Assembly (NCBI RefSeq): GCF_900107815.1
Contig: NZ_FNRK01000022.1
Coordinates: forward strand, 1 to 40,878
DNA from: Eubacterium aggregans
Lineage (GTDB): Bacteria > Bacillota > Clostridia > Eubacteriales > Eubacteriaceae
Length of the DNA: 40,878 nucleotides
Reading direction: 5' to 3'
Shown in pieces: positions 23,852-32,167 of the stretch. Each line of letters begins with the position of its first letter. The first letter of the stretch is position 1. The notes under the pieces were generated by a model. It made no database searches. It worked only from the letters and a program-made list of their open reading frames with translations, and was not told the origin of the DNA. A program made the translations under genes and the position numbers.

Positions 23852-25310
23852 GAAAAAAGAAAAACAGCCCATGAAGCTGTACACCCGCATTGCCTTGACC
23901 TTTACCATCGCCTTTACGGTTTTACTGGTCATATCCTATCTACTGGTTTTTTATTTTTCCCAACAAATCATTTTCAATGAAAACAGGGCCAACCTCATTA
24001 AGTTCAGTAATTATATCATCAATGTGATTGATGAGAATAAACAGGAGGTCATGGGGCTACCTGAGGAGCAGCGTCTTGATTTTGTGGCACAAAAGGTATA
24101 CCCCTACATGAAGGATAATGGGCTGATGGCCTACCAGCTCATGGATAGCAACGGGCAATTATACGCCTCCACCGATGCCTTTGATTCTGTTTTTTCCGAG
24201 GATAATATCCGCCGCTTCAACATTGATCTTTTTAAGCTCAAGGTAACCAATGCCGTGGACCTCCCTGAGGATGTCAACGTGGACTCCTTTTCCCTGGATG
24301 GGTCCGAGTACTACTATCTGGGCTCTTCCTATACGGTATCGGATGACTATACCATTTATATCCAGGTGGTCAAGAATTTGGACGACAGCATGATGTTTAT
24401 GACCATATTATACGTCATCCAGGTGATTTTGATGTGCGTCTCTGTGGGGGGGATCATTCTTCTGGGAATTTACGGGACCAAGCGTTCCCTGAAGCCCCTG
24501 ATTGACATTGCCGATACGGCGAAGAAAATTACAGAGAATAATTTAAATATTCGGATAAAGGAGACGGGGAATCGGGATGAACTGGACCAAATGATCCTTT
24601 CCCTGAATCAGATGATTAGCCAACTGGAGGGTGCCTTTGAGATGCAGAAACGCTTTGTTTCCGACGCTTCCCACGAGCTACGGGTGCCCCTCACCGTGAT
24701 CCAGGGTTATACGGATATTTTGAAGACCTGGGGGCAGGATGATCCTGAGGTAACCGCCGAAGCCATCCATTCCATTAGCAATGAAGTCACGGGCATGAAG
24801 GTTTTAGTGGAGGATCTCCTCACCCTGAGCCGTTTGGAGAACCGCTATTATTCCGAGGGATTTGAATCCCTGGATATGCATTCCCTTTTGGTGAAGCAAT
24901 ATGAAGAGTGGCAAATGATTGATTCTGACCATGAGATTTGTTTAGGTGAAAATGTCCCCTGTCGGTTGCGTTGCAATAAGGGGCTCATGATCCAGGCCAT
25001 CCGGGGTGTTATTGATAACAGCGTGAAGTACACCCCTGTGGGTGGGACCATTACCCTCTCCTGCACCACTACCCCAGGGGAATGTATCATTAAAATTGCC
25101 GATACGGGCATCGGCATCCCCGCAGATGCCCTCCAGAACGTCCGAAAGCGCTTTTTCCGGGTGGATAGTGACCGCTCCCGGATGACCGGTGGCAGCGGTT
25201 TGGGGCTCTCGATTATTGATAATATCCTGGCGCTCCACCATGGGACCCTCCGCATTGAAAGCACCCTGGGCCAGGGCACCACGGTCTCCCTGTGCCTGCC
25301 CTTCCTTTAA
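23838..25310 (+). CDS. Sensor histidine kinase with HAMP domain (second system)
   Basis: 490 residues from ATG 23838 (MSLNKKK). TM1 about 18-40, a large extracytoplasmic sensor region of about 145 residues, TM2 about 187-211, HAMP about 212-265, HisKA with FVSDASHELRVPLTV and His279, and an ATPase domain with VIDNSVKYTP, DTGIGIP, RFFRVD and GSGLGLSI. Longer in-frame starts exist from 23787, but ATG 23838 overlaps the regulator stop by 14 bp in the usual coupled manner. The N-terminus is strongly basic. Its TAA overlaps the stop codon of the converging radical SAM gene. The signal is unknown. Confidence 0.93.
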   Translation: MSLNKKKEKQPMKLYTRIALTFTIAFTVLLVISYLLVFYFSQQIIFNENRANLIKFSNYIINVIDENKQEVMGLPEEQRLDFVAQKVYPYMKDNGLMAYQLMDSNGQLYASTDAFDSVFSEDNIRRFNIDLFKLKVTNAVDLPEDVNVDSFSLDGSEYYYLGSSYTVSDDYTIYIQVVKNLDDSMMFMTILYVIQVILMCVSVGGIILLGIYGTKRSLKPLIDIADTAKKITENNLNIRIKETGNRDELDQMILSLNQMISQLEGAFEMQKRFVSDASHELRVPLTVIQGYTDILKTWGQDDPEVTAEAIHSISNEVTGMKVLVEDLLTLSRLENRYYSEGFESLDMHSLLVKQYEEWQMIDSDHEICLGENVPCRLRCNKGLMIQAIRGVIDNSVKYTPVGGTITLSCTTTPGECIIKIADTGIGIPADALQNVRKRFFRVDSDRSRMTGGSGLGLSIIDNILALHHGTLRIESTLGQGTTVSLCLPFL

Positions 25311-26989
25311 ACCAGGGTAAACCGGTCCTTGTAGATGACTACGGTCTCCCCTTCCTGGTCGAGGTATTCCCTTAAATCGCTACTTGCCGGCATAAACAGC
25401 ACCTGTTTGTGCCGGTTTTTTGGTGTGTGGGCCGTAAGCTCCGGAAGAAAAGCGCTTACAAAATCCTCGTCCTTTAGGATTTCAAAGGATTGTTCAGAAT
25501 CCACCGGGCCTTCAAGTAGCCCATGGGGCAGTTTTCGAATCCCCTGTAACCGGGCATCCAGGGCCAGCAGTTCAACGGCCAGAGCCTCGGCCCTCTTCGC
25601 TTTGAAGTATTCAAAGAGAATGACGTATAATTGATCCCTAGACTGGGCACCCCTGTCATACCCAGCGGCGTACCAGTACCGGGATAGTGCCTCGAAAAAA
25701 GCAAAGGGTGAGGCCCAACGCCGGGACTTAAGCGCAAACCCCAGGGTATGGGTGAAGCGACCAGAATTATAGTACCGATCCACCATCTCTTCGATGTGCC
25801 TCAGATCCTGAAGCTCCATGGCGGAGAGTGCCTGGGTTGAAATCACCTCGTAGGGTGGGAAGCTGCGATAACGGCAGCCAAAGTCCCCGGCGGCCTCCCG
25901 AAGCCTTGTCCCTTTAAGGAGCTTTAAAAAGCCAACCTGGAGCATCTGGGGACCCAGAGCGATGACGGTATCGAAGGAGCGGCCAAAGGTGTGATAATCC
26001 TCATGGGGCAGTCCAGCGATGAGGTCGGCATGGATGTGGCAGTTCCCCAGGGCCACCAGACAACGGATATTGGCCTTGACCTGGGTGAGGTCTGTTTTCC
26101 GGGTGATGGCCTGAAGGGCTGGGTCATGGGTGCTTTGGACGCCAATTTCAAACTGGAACCGACCCACCGGAGCGGATGCAATAATTCGGAACATCTCGTC
26201 ATCCATTAAATCTGCGGCGATTTCAAAATGAAAGTTGGTATCTCCGGGCTGGGCGGCCAGAAAGGCTAAAATTTGATTGGCCCGGGAGGGGTTGACATTG
26301 AAGGTCCGATCCACAAATTTGACCTGGCGCACCTGGTGTTTAATAAAGAAGTCCAGCTCCTTGAACACTCGGTCTAAGGGCTGGGTGCGAACCCCAGAAA
26401 GAGTGGAGGACAGACAATAGGCGCATCGGAAGGGGCACCCTCGCATGGTTTCATAATAGATGATCCGTCCTTTAAGGGCTTCTAGATCCCCAGGGGTATA
26501 GGCGAAGGGGGTGGCCTCCAGATGGGAAAGGCTTTGGAGGGTGGCCTGCCGGGGACGGTCTTTTACCACCAGGCCGGGAATGGTCATTTCTTTATAATCT
26601 GTCCCACTATCGATGGCCTGGATGATTTGGGTGAAGGCCTCTTCCCCTTCCCCACAGACAATGGCGTCAATAAAGGGATGGGCCCCAAGAATTTGGCTGG
26701 CATCGTAGGAGACTTCCGGTCCCCCGAGGATGATCTGGCACTTGGGACTACTGGCCTTTAGGATTTCCGCCAGCTCTAAAACGTACCGGATATTCCAGAT
26801 GTAGCAAGAGAACCCATAAACCAGGGGCTCCTGCGATAAGAGACGGTCCACACAATGGGTGATAGTGTCGTTAATGGTGAGCTCCACCAGGCCAACGGGT
26901 CGAGGGACCACGGCCTGGCGCAGGCAGCGAATGGCTAAATTCGAATGAATATATTTGGCGTTGATTCCCACCAGGGTAACAGATGTCAT
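25307..26989 (-). CDS. B12-binding-domain radical SAM protein with DUF4080 C-terminus
   Basis: 560 residues. An N-terminal Rossmann-like cobalamin-binding-type domain (about 1-135; GFSCYIWNI, LGGPEVSYD, CGEGEEAF), then a radical SAM barrel with RGCPFRCAYCLS supplying Cys185, Cys189 and Cys192 for the [4Fe-4S] cluster, QFEIGVQSTH and ADLIAGLPHE, and a C-terminal DUF4080-type region from about 380. The classical DxHxxG cobalamin motif is not seen, as is common in this family. The function is not known; relatives include methylthiotransferases and methyltransferases. ATG 26989 is fixed by AAAGGAGG; the frame continues upstream through a terminator hairpin and should not be used. Confidence 0.88.
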   Translation of the reverse strand: MTSVTLVGINAKYIHSNLAIRCLRQAVVPRPVGLVELTINDTITHCVDRLLSQEPLVYGFSCYIWNIRYVLELAEILKASSPKCQIILGGPEVSYDASQILGAHPFIDAIVCGEGEEAFTQIIQAIDSGTDYKEMTIPGLVVKDRPRQATLQSLSHLEATPFAYTPGDLEALKGRIIYYETMRGCPFRCAYCLSSTLSGVRTQPLDRVFKELDFFIKHQVRQVKFVDRTFNVNPSRANQILAFLAAQPGDTNFHFEIAADLMDDEMFRIIASAPVGRFQFEIGVQSTHDPALQAITRKTDLTQVKANIRCLVALGNCHIHADLIAGLPHEDYHTFGRSFDTVIALGPQMLQVGFLKLLKGTRLREAAGDFGCRYRSFPPYEVISTQALSAMELQDLRHIEEMVDRYYNSGRFTHTLGFALKSRRWASPFAFFEALSRYWYAAGYDRGAQSRDQLYVILFEYFKAKRAEALAVELLALDARLQGIRKLPHGLLEGPVDSEQSFEILKDEDFVSAFLPELTAHTPKNRHKQVLFMPASSDLREYLDQEGETVVIYKDRFTLV

Positions 26990-27003
26990 GGGTTTTCCTC
27001 CTT

Positions 27004-27026
27004 TAAAAAAGCCCCTTGCGGGGCTG
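27004..27026 (-). terminator. Terminator immediately upstream of the radical SAM gene
   Basis: Minus-strand RNA forms GCCCC-GCAA-GGGGC followed by UUUUUU, ending only a few bases before the AAAGGAGG of the radical SAM gene. It should stop readthrough from ychF; the radical SAM gene needs its own promoter or depends on leakage. Confidence 0.75.
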
Positions 27027-27034
27027 GGTTGCGG

Positions 27035-27063
27035 GGCGGTTCGTCCGCTGAGATTTGTGGCGG
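27035..27063 (+). repeat. 29-bp stem-loop repeat, copy A
   Basis: Begins GGCGGTTCGTCCGC and ends TTTGTGGCGG. Differs from copy B (34110-34138, minus) at three of 29 positions; copy C is 37716-37740 (minus). It contains a mini-hairpin GCGG-TTCGT-CCGC. It sits in the gap between ychF and the radical SAM gene. Confidence 0.7.
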
Positions 27064-27065
27064 GG

Positions 27066-27112
27066 GGACGGAAGAAACGGTATATGTCCACCTGCCCGTC
27101 CCCTACTGGGAG
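27066..27112. repeat. Inverted repeat between two terminators
   Basis: GGGGACGG near 27065-27072 and CCGTCCCC near 27106-27113 are inverted complements about 33 bp apart. With copy A and the two flanking hairpins, the whole 185-bp gap can fold into several stem-loops. Confidence 0.4.
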
Positions 27113-27132
27113 CTATCCCTACCGCCTTCACA

Positions 27133-27166
27133 AAAGCCACCGCCCTGTTTCAGGGCAGCGGTTTGC
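27133..27166 (-). terminator. Terminator of the obg-ychF operon
   Basis: A GC-rich stem-loop (GCCCTG loop CAGGGC core with further interrupted pairs), followed on the minus strand by GGCTTTTG, lies 9 bp after the ychF stop. The loop and arms closely resemble the terminator at 7575-7612. Confidence 0.7.
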
Positions 27167-27174
27167 CTCCCCCC

Positions 27175-28254
27175 TTAGACGTTAAACCGGAAGAAGGTGA
27201 CGTCACCGTCTTGCATGACGTAGTCCTTGCCTTCGATCCGGGTGACCCCTTGTTCCTTAGCCTTGACATCGGAGCCCGCGGCGATGAGCTGGTCGTAAGT
27301 GGTGATTTCGGCGCGGATAAATCCCCGCTCGATATCGGTGTGGATCTTTCCCGCCGCCTGAGGGGCTTTGGTCCCGGCCTTCACCGTCCAGGCCCGGCAT
27401 TCGTCCGGTCCGGCGGTCAGGAAAGAAATCAGGCCAAGGAGCCGGTAGGAGGCGTGGATCACCAGATCCAGACCCGAAGATGGCAGTCCCAGCTCTTCTA
27501 AGAACAGGGCCTTTTCCTCATCATCCAATGTGGCAATTTCTTCTTCGATTTTAGCAGAAATCTTAATGACCTCAGCAGGAGCCACCGCCGCCTTCAGAGC
27601 CACCACGGCCGGGTTATCCTCGGCGATTTCATCCTCAGCCACATTGGCAATGTACAAGGTGGGTTTGGTGCAGATCAGCTGCAGGCTCGAAATAAAAGCC
27701 CAGCCATCCTTGGTAAAGGCATCCTCCCTTGGCATCTGCCCTGCCTCCAGGACCTCCTGCAAGGTCAGGAGCACCTCCAGGTTCGCCCGTTCTTCCTTAT
27801 TGGCCTTGGCCGCCTTTCGGGTTTTTTCAACCCGGCGTTCCACCATTTCCAGATCCGCAAGGATGAGTTCCATAGTGATGATTTCCAGATCATCCAGAGG
27901 ATCGATTTTCCCACTCACATGGACCACATTATCATCCGAAAAGCACCGGACCACATGGGCGATGGCGTCCACCTCCCGAATATTGGCCAGGAACTTATTC
28001 CCGAGGCCCTCCCCTTTGCTGGCCCCTTTGACCAGCCCGGCGATATCCACGAATTCGATGGTAGTGGGCACCACTTTTTTGGTAGTGTACATCTTCCCTA
28101 AGACATCCAGACGGGTGTCTGGCACGGTAACGATGCCAATATTGGGATCAATAGTGCAAAAAGGATAATTAGCCGATTCAGCACCGGCCTTGGTCAAAGC
28201 ATTAAAGATTGTGGATTTTCCCACATTTGGTAAACCGACAATTCCGATTTTCAA
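27175..28254 (-). CDS. ychF: Redox-regulated ATPase/GTPase YchF (OLA1)
   Basis: 359 residues, the universal Obg-related NTPase. G1 GLPNVGKST at 7-15, G2/G3 FVDIAGLVKGAS, a coiled-coil insertion (about 125-190) and the C-terminal TGS domain from about 275 (IHTDIERGFIRAE). YchF binds ribosomes and usually prefers ATP. The start codon is TTG at 28254 with AAGGAGG 7 bp upstream and homology beginning at KIGIVG. It is the last gene of the obg-yhbY-nadD-yqeK-rsfS-ychF run and ends at a terminator. Confidence 0.97.
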   Translation of the reverse strand: MKIGIVGLPNVGKSTIFNALTKAGAESANYPFCTIDPNIGIVTVPDTRLDVLGKMYTTKKVVPTTIEFVDIAGLVKGASKGEGLGNKFLANIREVDAIAHVVRCFSDDNVVHVSGKIDPLDDLEIITMELILADLEMVERRVEKTRKAAKANKEERANLEVLLTLQEVLEAGQMPREDAFTKDGWAFISSLQLICTKPTLYIANVAEDEIAEDNPAVVALKAAVAPAEVIKISAKIEEEIATLDDEEKALFLEELGLPSSGLDLVIHASYRLLGLISFLTAGPDECRAWTVKAGTKAPQAAGKIHTDIERGFIRAEITTYDQLIAAGSDVKAKEQGVTRIEGKDYVMQDGDVTFFRFNV

Positions 28255-28266
28255 AGAGCATCCTCC

Positions 28267-28614
28267 TTAATCCGTTTTCTGATTTGGTCGGATTCCATCC
28301 TTCCAAAGGCGTTCTAAGTCGTAAAACTCGCGTTCCTTGGCATGAAAGATATGGACGATGACGTCGTAATAATCCATTAAAATCCAGCGGGCTTCCCGTT
28401 CGCCTTCGATGTTCTTAGGGGTTACCCCACATTTTTTAGCTTCAAACTCCACATTATCGGCAATGGCCTGGACCTGCCGTTCTGAATTCCCACTGGCGAT
28501 GATAAAATAATCGGCCAATGAGGATATTCCCTGGATATCGATGATTTCAATATCCGTTGCGTTCTTAGCGTCCATCCATTCCTTGATGGATGAAACAAGT
28601 TCTTTTGTTTCCAT
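28267..28614 (-). CDS. rsfS: Ribosomal silencing factor RsfS
   Basis: 115 residues of the RsfS/Iojap family, which binds L14 on the large subunit and blocks subunit joining when nutrients are scarce. Family landmarks are DYFIIASGNSERQVQAIADNV and the C-terminal WILMDYYDVIVHIFHAKEREFYDLERLW. ATG 28614 has GTGGAGGA just upstream; seven more in-frame codons upstream lack a ribosome site. It follows yqeK, the usual neighbour, and precedes ychF by 12 bp. Confidence 0.96.
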   Translation of the reverse strand: METKELVSSIKEWMDAKNATDIEIIDIQGISSLADYFIIASGNSERQVQAIADNVEFEAKKCGVTPKNIEGEREARWILMDYYDVIVHIFHAKEREFYDLERLWKDGIRPNQKTD

Positions 28615-28627
28615 TGTGTCCTCCACT

Positions 28628-29209
28628 TTATTCAATTTTTTCTTGTATTTGTCCTAAAATCAGGCTGTTTCGGGCGTCCACTGTACTGGGATGAATCAGT
28701 CCACCAATGGACGCAATATAGCGAATGGTATTGGAAAAAGCTAAGATCATGGCGCGATCCAGATCCTCCATGGCACAGGCCCGCAGCTGCTCCACCCCGG
28801 GATAATTCCGGTCCTCTTCAATGAAATCCGCCAGATAAATGATTTTTTCCAGGGTCGACATCCCCACCCGTCCGGTGGTGTGATAATGGATGGCATCGAG
28901 GATGGCATCTTCTGTGATGCCATAGGCCTCCCGGGCCACAACCGCCCCAACGGGACCGTGGAGCAGCTGGGGTTCGATCCGCGTGATATCGTCAATGTCC
29001 AGATGGGCCGATGCCGACACTGAAAGTAGTTTTTCTCCTGAGTAATTTTTCGCGCAATCGTGGAGCAAAGCCCCTAACCGCGCCTGTTCTAAATCACAGG
29101 AGTACCGGGTGGCCAGGTGCTCGGCGCTTTTAACCACGTTTAGGGTATGCTGATAGCGCTTGGGCTTTAGTTCCCCCTTCAGCTTTTTTTTCATTTGCTT
29201 TTCAGTCAA
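28628..29209 (-). CDS. yqeK: YqeK, HD-domain bis(5'-nucleosyl)-tetraphosphatase
   Basis: 193-residue HD phosphohydrolase. RYQHTLNVVKSAEHLA gives His21, ALLHDCAKN gives His50-Asp51, and later histidines in HGPVGA and HYHTTG complete the metal site. YqeK relatives symmetrically hydrolyse Ap4A. The start is TTG at 29209, overlapping the nadD stop by 8 bp with GAGG upstream; an ATG five codons later is a weaker alternative. Position between nadD and rsfS is the standard Gram-positive order. Confidence 0.94.
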   Translation of the reverse strand: MTEKQMKKKLKGELKPKRYQHTLNVVKSAEHLATRYSCDLEQARLGALLHDCAKNYSGEKLLSVSASAHLDIDDITRIEPQLLHGPVGAVVAREAYGITEDAILDAIHYHTTGRVGMSTLEKIIYLADFIEEDRNYPGVEQLRACAMEDLDRAMILAFSNTIRYIASIGGLIHPSTVDARNSLILGQIQEKIE

Positions 29210-29822
29210 TGGAGACCTCCTCCTGGTACAGACGGTGGTCCAGAATATAATGCTCCACCGCCTCGGGGATCAGATATTTAATGGACTGCCCTTTTTTAAT
29301 CCGGCTGCGGATATTGGAGGAAGCAATGTCCATCTCCGAGGAAAGCAGTTTGAGAATCCGTGTGTTATAATCGGCCTTCAGCTGGGCAATCCGGCGATCC
29401 AGCTTTTTATGGGAATACCCCGGCCGGCAGCTGGTCACAAAGGTCACCCGGCGCAGAAGGGCTTCCGCCTCCCGCCAACGGGTGATTTCAAACATGATGT
29501 CTGCCCCGGTGATGAAGTAAAATTCCACATCCCCATAAATGGCCTCAAGGGCGTTAATGGTGTCGATGGTGTAGCTTTTCCCCTCACGGTTCATCTCGAT
29601 ATCCGATGCCTCAAAATAAGGATTGCTGGCAATGGCAAGAGCCACCATGTCCATCCGGGCCTGGCGGCTGATTTCCTGATTGCTGCGCTTAAAGGGGTTG
29701 TTTCCGGTGGGAATGAAAAGCACCTTGTCCAGCTGATATTCCCATCGGGCAGATTCTGCCAAGAGCAGATGCCCTGTATGGATGGGATTGAAGCTCCCAC
29801 CCAAAAGCCCGATTTTTTCCAT
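29202..29822 (-). CDS. nadD: Nicotinate-nucleotide adenylyltransferase
   Basis: 206 residues; transfers AMP from ATP to nicotinate mononucleotide to make deamido-NAD. The nucleotidyltransferase loop GGSFNPIHTGHL has His15 and His18 of the HxGH motif, and the ISSTxIR equivalent is ASSNIRSRI near the C-terminus. The frame continues 95 codons upstream, antisense-like across yhbY, but ATG 29822 with GGGGAA upstream and homology at MEKIGLLGG is the real start. Confidence 0.96.
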   Translation of the reverse strand: MEKIGLLGGSFNPIHTGHLLLAESARWEYQLDKVLFIPTGNNPFKRSNQEISRQARMDMVALAIASNPYFEASDIEMNREGKSYTIDTINALEAIYGDVEFYFITGADIMFEITRWREAEALLRRVTFVTSCRPGYSHKKLDRRIAQLKADYNTRILKLLSSEMDIASSNIRSRIKKGQSIKYLIPEAVEHYILDHRLYQEEVSID

Positions 29823-29838
29823 CTTATTCCCCGTCCTG

Positions 29839-30153
29839 TTATTTTTTCTTTTTGTCTGACTTTTTAGGCAGCTCAATTTTGGGTTTGAGGTTGTGGTGCT
29901 TGTACAGTACGAATTTACTGCCCATGGTACAGACCACATCGCACTTGATGGCTTCGGATAAGGCCTGGGCCACGGCGCTGGGCTCTTCCATAGAATTCTT
30001 CTGGACCTTACCCTTAATGAGCTCCCGGGCGGCAATGGCCTCCCGAGCCTGGGTGATGACCTCTTCGGTAAGGCCATCCTTTCCCACGAAGACGATATCC
30101 GGTTCATTCACCGAAAGTTTTCGTAAATAACTGATTTGTTTACTGGTTAGCAT
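29839..30153 (-). CDS. yhbY: YhbY-family (CRM domain) RNA-binding protein
   Basis: 104-residue single CRM-domain protein associated with pre-50S ribosomes. The family start LTSKQISYLRKLS and the GKDGLTEEVITQAREAIAARELIK core are present, followed by a GxxF-type loop (MGSKFVLYK). The C-terminus is a lysine tail (KKSDKKKK). It lies between obg and nadD as in other Firmicutes and probably helps assemble the large subunit. Confidence 0.95.
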   Translation of the reverse strand: MLTSKQISYLRKLSVNEPDIVFVGKDGLTEEVITQAREAIAARELIKGKVQKNSMEEPSAVAQALSEAIKCDVVCTMGSKFVLYKHHNLKPKIELPKKSDKKKK

Positions 30154-30173
30154 AATCTCTCTTTCTGTGTTTC

Positions 30174-31460
30174 TTATTTATAATACTCAAATTCAATGGT
30201 ATCTAGGCGGACCAAGTCCTCATCCTTAATCCCCATGGCTTCCAGTTCCTTAAAGACGCCCTTATCCGTGAGTCTTTTCTGGAAATACCCCACAGAATCT
30301 AGGTCATCGAAGTTGACGGAATTGATGAGCCGTTCCAGGAAATCTCCTTGGACGACATAAACCCCGTCATCATCTAAGGTGATGGTAAATTTATCCTCGT
30401 CCATGGTGGGCCGATAAATGACGTCCAAATCGGTTTCCACTTCGAAGATGGGTTCCACTTCTCCAATTTCAGCCAGAAGGGTGATTATCCGGTCTAGGAG
30501 GGCATCGATGCCTTCCCCGGTGGCGGCAGAAATCAAGAAGACCTCGTAGCCCTCGGCCTCGAACTCAGATTGAATCAGAGCCCGTTCTTCGGGGTCCGGC
30601 AGTAAATCGATTTTATTGAGGGCGATGATCTGCTTGCGCTCAGAAAACCGAGGGTTGTAGTGGCGCATCTCCGACTGGATATCCTGGAAATCCTTTAAGG
30701 GGTCCCGGCCCTCAGAGCCGGAAATATCGATGATGTGCAGCAGCAGCCGGTTCCGCTCCACATGGCGCAGGAACTGGATGCCCAGCCCCACCCCCTGATG
30801 GGCGCCTTCAATAATCCCCGGAATATCGGAGATGACAAAGGGATCACTGTTCTTCCACTGGACCACCCCTAAGTTCGGGGATAAGGTGGTAAAATGATAG
30901 TTGGCAATCTTCGGTCTGGCCGCAGTGACGCTGGATAAGAAGGTGGATTTTCCCACGTTGGGAAAGCCAACCAGCCCCACATCGGCAATGAGCTTTAATT
31001 CCAGCATCAGGGTCCGTTCTTCTCCCCGGACCCCCCCTTGGGCAAAGCGTGGGGCCTGGCGGGTGGCACTTGAAAAATTCATATTCCCCAGTCCGCCCCG
31101 TCCTCCCCGAGCGACGATGGCCGATTCTCCGTCCTCGTTTAAATCGAAGAGGATGTTCCCGGTTTCTTTGTCCTTAATGACCGTTCCCAGGGGGACCTTG
31201 ATGATCAAATCCTCACCAGATTTACCGCTTGAGCGTCCACCGGTCCCATTTTTACCACTATCCGCTTTGTATTTTTTCTTATATTTAAAGGGAAGCAGGG
31301 TTCGAAGGCCGGCATCTGCCATGAACACGACATTGCCACCCCTTCCGCCATTACCTCCGTCGGGTCCACCATTGGGGACATATTTTTCCCGACGAAAACT
31401 CATCCCGCCATGGCCGCCGTTTCCAGCCGTCACATAGACTTGGGCACTATCAATAAACAT
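30174..31460 (-). CDS. obg: GTPase Obg (CgtA)
   Basis: 428-residue Obg GTPase needed for late 50S assembly and stress responses. The Gly-rich Obg fold covers about 1-158 (GGHGGMSFRREKYVPNGGPDG... shortened to its first part GGHGGMSFRREKYVPNGG). The G domain has GFPNVGKST (G1), DIPGIIEGA (G3) and NKID (G4). A C-terminal OCT domain covers about 350-428. CAGGAGG precedes the ATG. It starts about 23 bp after the strong rpmA terminator, leaving little room for a separate promoter. Confidence 0.97.
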   Translation of the reverse strand: MFIDSAQVYVTAGNGGHGGMSFRREKYVPNGGPDGGNGGRGGNVVFMADAGLRTLLPFKYKKKYKADSGKNGTGGRSSGKSGEDLIIKVPLGTVIKDKETGNILFDLNEDGESAIVARGGRGGLGNMNFSSATRQAPRFAQGGVRGEERTLMLELKLIADVGLVGFPNVGKSTFLSSVTAARPKIANYHFTTLSPNLGVVQWKNSDPFVISDIPGIIEGAHQGVGLGIQFLRHVERNRLLLHIIDISGSEGRDPLKDFQDIQSEMRHYNPRFSERKQIIALNKIDLLPDPEERALIQSEFEAEGYEVFLISAATGEGIDALLDRIITLLAEIGEVEPIFEVETDLDVIYRPTMDEDKFTITLDDDGVYVVQGDFLERLINSVNFDDLDSVGYFQKRLTDKGVFKELEAMGIKDEDLVRLDTIEFEYYK

Positions 31461-31483
31461 CCCATACCTCCTGTTGTATTTCT

Positions 31484-31523
31484 AAAAAAAGCCCCTTATT
31501 CAAGAAAGCGAATAAGGGGCTTT
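31484..31523 (-). terminator. Terminator of the rplU-prp-rpmA operon
   Basis: A perfect 14-bp stem, AAAGCCCCTTATTC (31488-31501) and its complement (31510-31523), with an 8-nt loop and a U-tract on the minus strand (to 31484). It lies 13 bp after the rpmA stop and 23 bp before obg. Confidence 0.93.
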
Positions 31524-31536
31524 ATGGTCTGATTTA

Positions 31537-31824
31537 CTATACGGTTTGACGGGGATAAACACTACATTGTTTATGATCCCGGCCTTTGCGTTCAAAAGCG
31601 ACCACGCCGTCACACATCGCAAAGAGGGTATCATCACCACCACGACCGACATTCACGCCAGGATGAATCTTTGTACCTCTTTGTCTTACCAGAATATTTC
31701 CGGCTAAAACAAACTGACCATCCGCACGTTTGACACCCAATCTCTTGGATTCGGAGTCACGACCATTTCGAGAACTACCTACCCCTTTCTTATGGGCAAA
31801 TAATTGCAGGTCCATTTTAATCAT
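31537..31824 (-). CDS. rpmA: 50S ribosomal protein L27 precursor
   Basis: 95 residues. The N-terminus [16 protein letters not shown] contains the Firmicute-type leader ending LQLF before AHKKG; in this group Prp removes the leader to expose the mature N-terminus that reaches the peptidyl-transferase centre. The rest is standard L27 ([27 protein letters not shown]). GGAGGTGA precedes ATG 31824; seven upstream in-frame codons are not needed. It overlaps prp by 8 bp. Confidence 0.97.
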   Translation of the reverse strand: MIKMDLQLFAHKKGVGSSRNGRDSESKRLGVKRADGQFVLAGNILVRQRGTKIHPGVNVGRGGDDTLFAMCDGVVAFERKGRDHKQCSVYPRQTV

Positions 31825-32167
31825 CGAGTTCACCTCCAATTTCATCTTTTACCGTGATATAGTCGCCATAGGCGCTTTCTGTGGCCCGGACACCCAGTTC
31901 AAAGGTATCCATCAAAGCCGTCATCTGGACGTTTTTGACGAAATCCTCCACCCGAGGGAGCCAGAAGGAGGTATAACCTGCCTTGACTTCCCGGAGGATG
32001 CCCTCAATCCCTACGATTTCCTCAAGTCCGTTGAGGATGGAAATCGTCAGGATGGAAATACCGGAACATACGATATCCTCACCATCATCGCCATAACTGG
32101 CATGACCTTCGACTATCACTTTTCGAATGCTGTCATCAGCATCTTTTCGGAACGTTACCTTAATCAT
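31817..32167 (-). CDS. prp: Ribosomal-processing cysteine protease Prp
   Basis: 116-residue cysteine protease that cleaves the N-terminal leader of L27. The catalytic pair is His22 (VEGHASY) and Cys34 (DIVCSGIS), correctly spaced. It lies between rplU and rpmA as in all L27-leader Firmicutes. The ATG overlaps the rplU stop by one base and has no clear ribosome site, so translation depends on rplU. Loss would be expected to be lethal because L27 processing is essential where studied. Confidence 0.96.
   Translation of the reverse strand: MIKVTFRKDADDSIRKVIVEGHASYGDDGEDIVCSGISILTISILNGLEEIVGIEGILREVKAGYTSFWLPRVEDFVKNVQMTALMDTFELGVRATESAYGDYITVKDEIGGELDD

Noticed and set aside
26990-27091. Upstream extension of the radical SAM gene
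   Set aside because: It passes through a terminator hairpin and the repeat; AAAGGAGG and homology support ATG 26989.
29823-30107. 95-codon N-terminal extension of nadD
   Set aside because: It overlaps yhbY out of frame and lacks family similarity; the nucleotidyltransferase motif starts right after ATG 29822.
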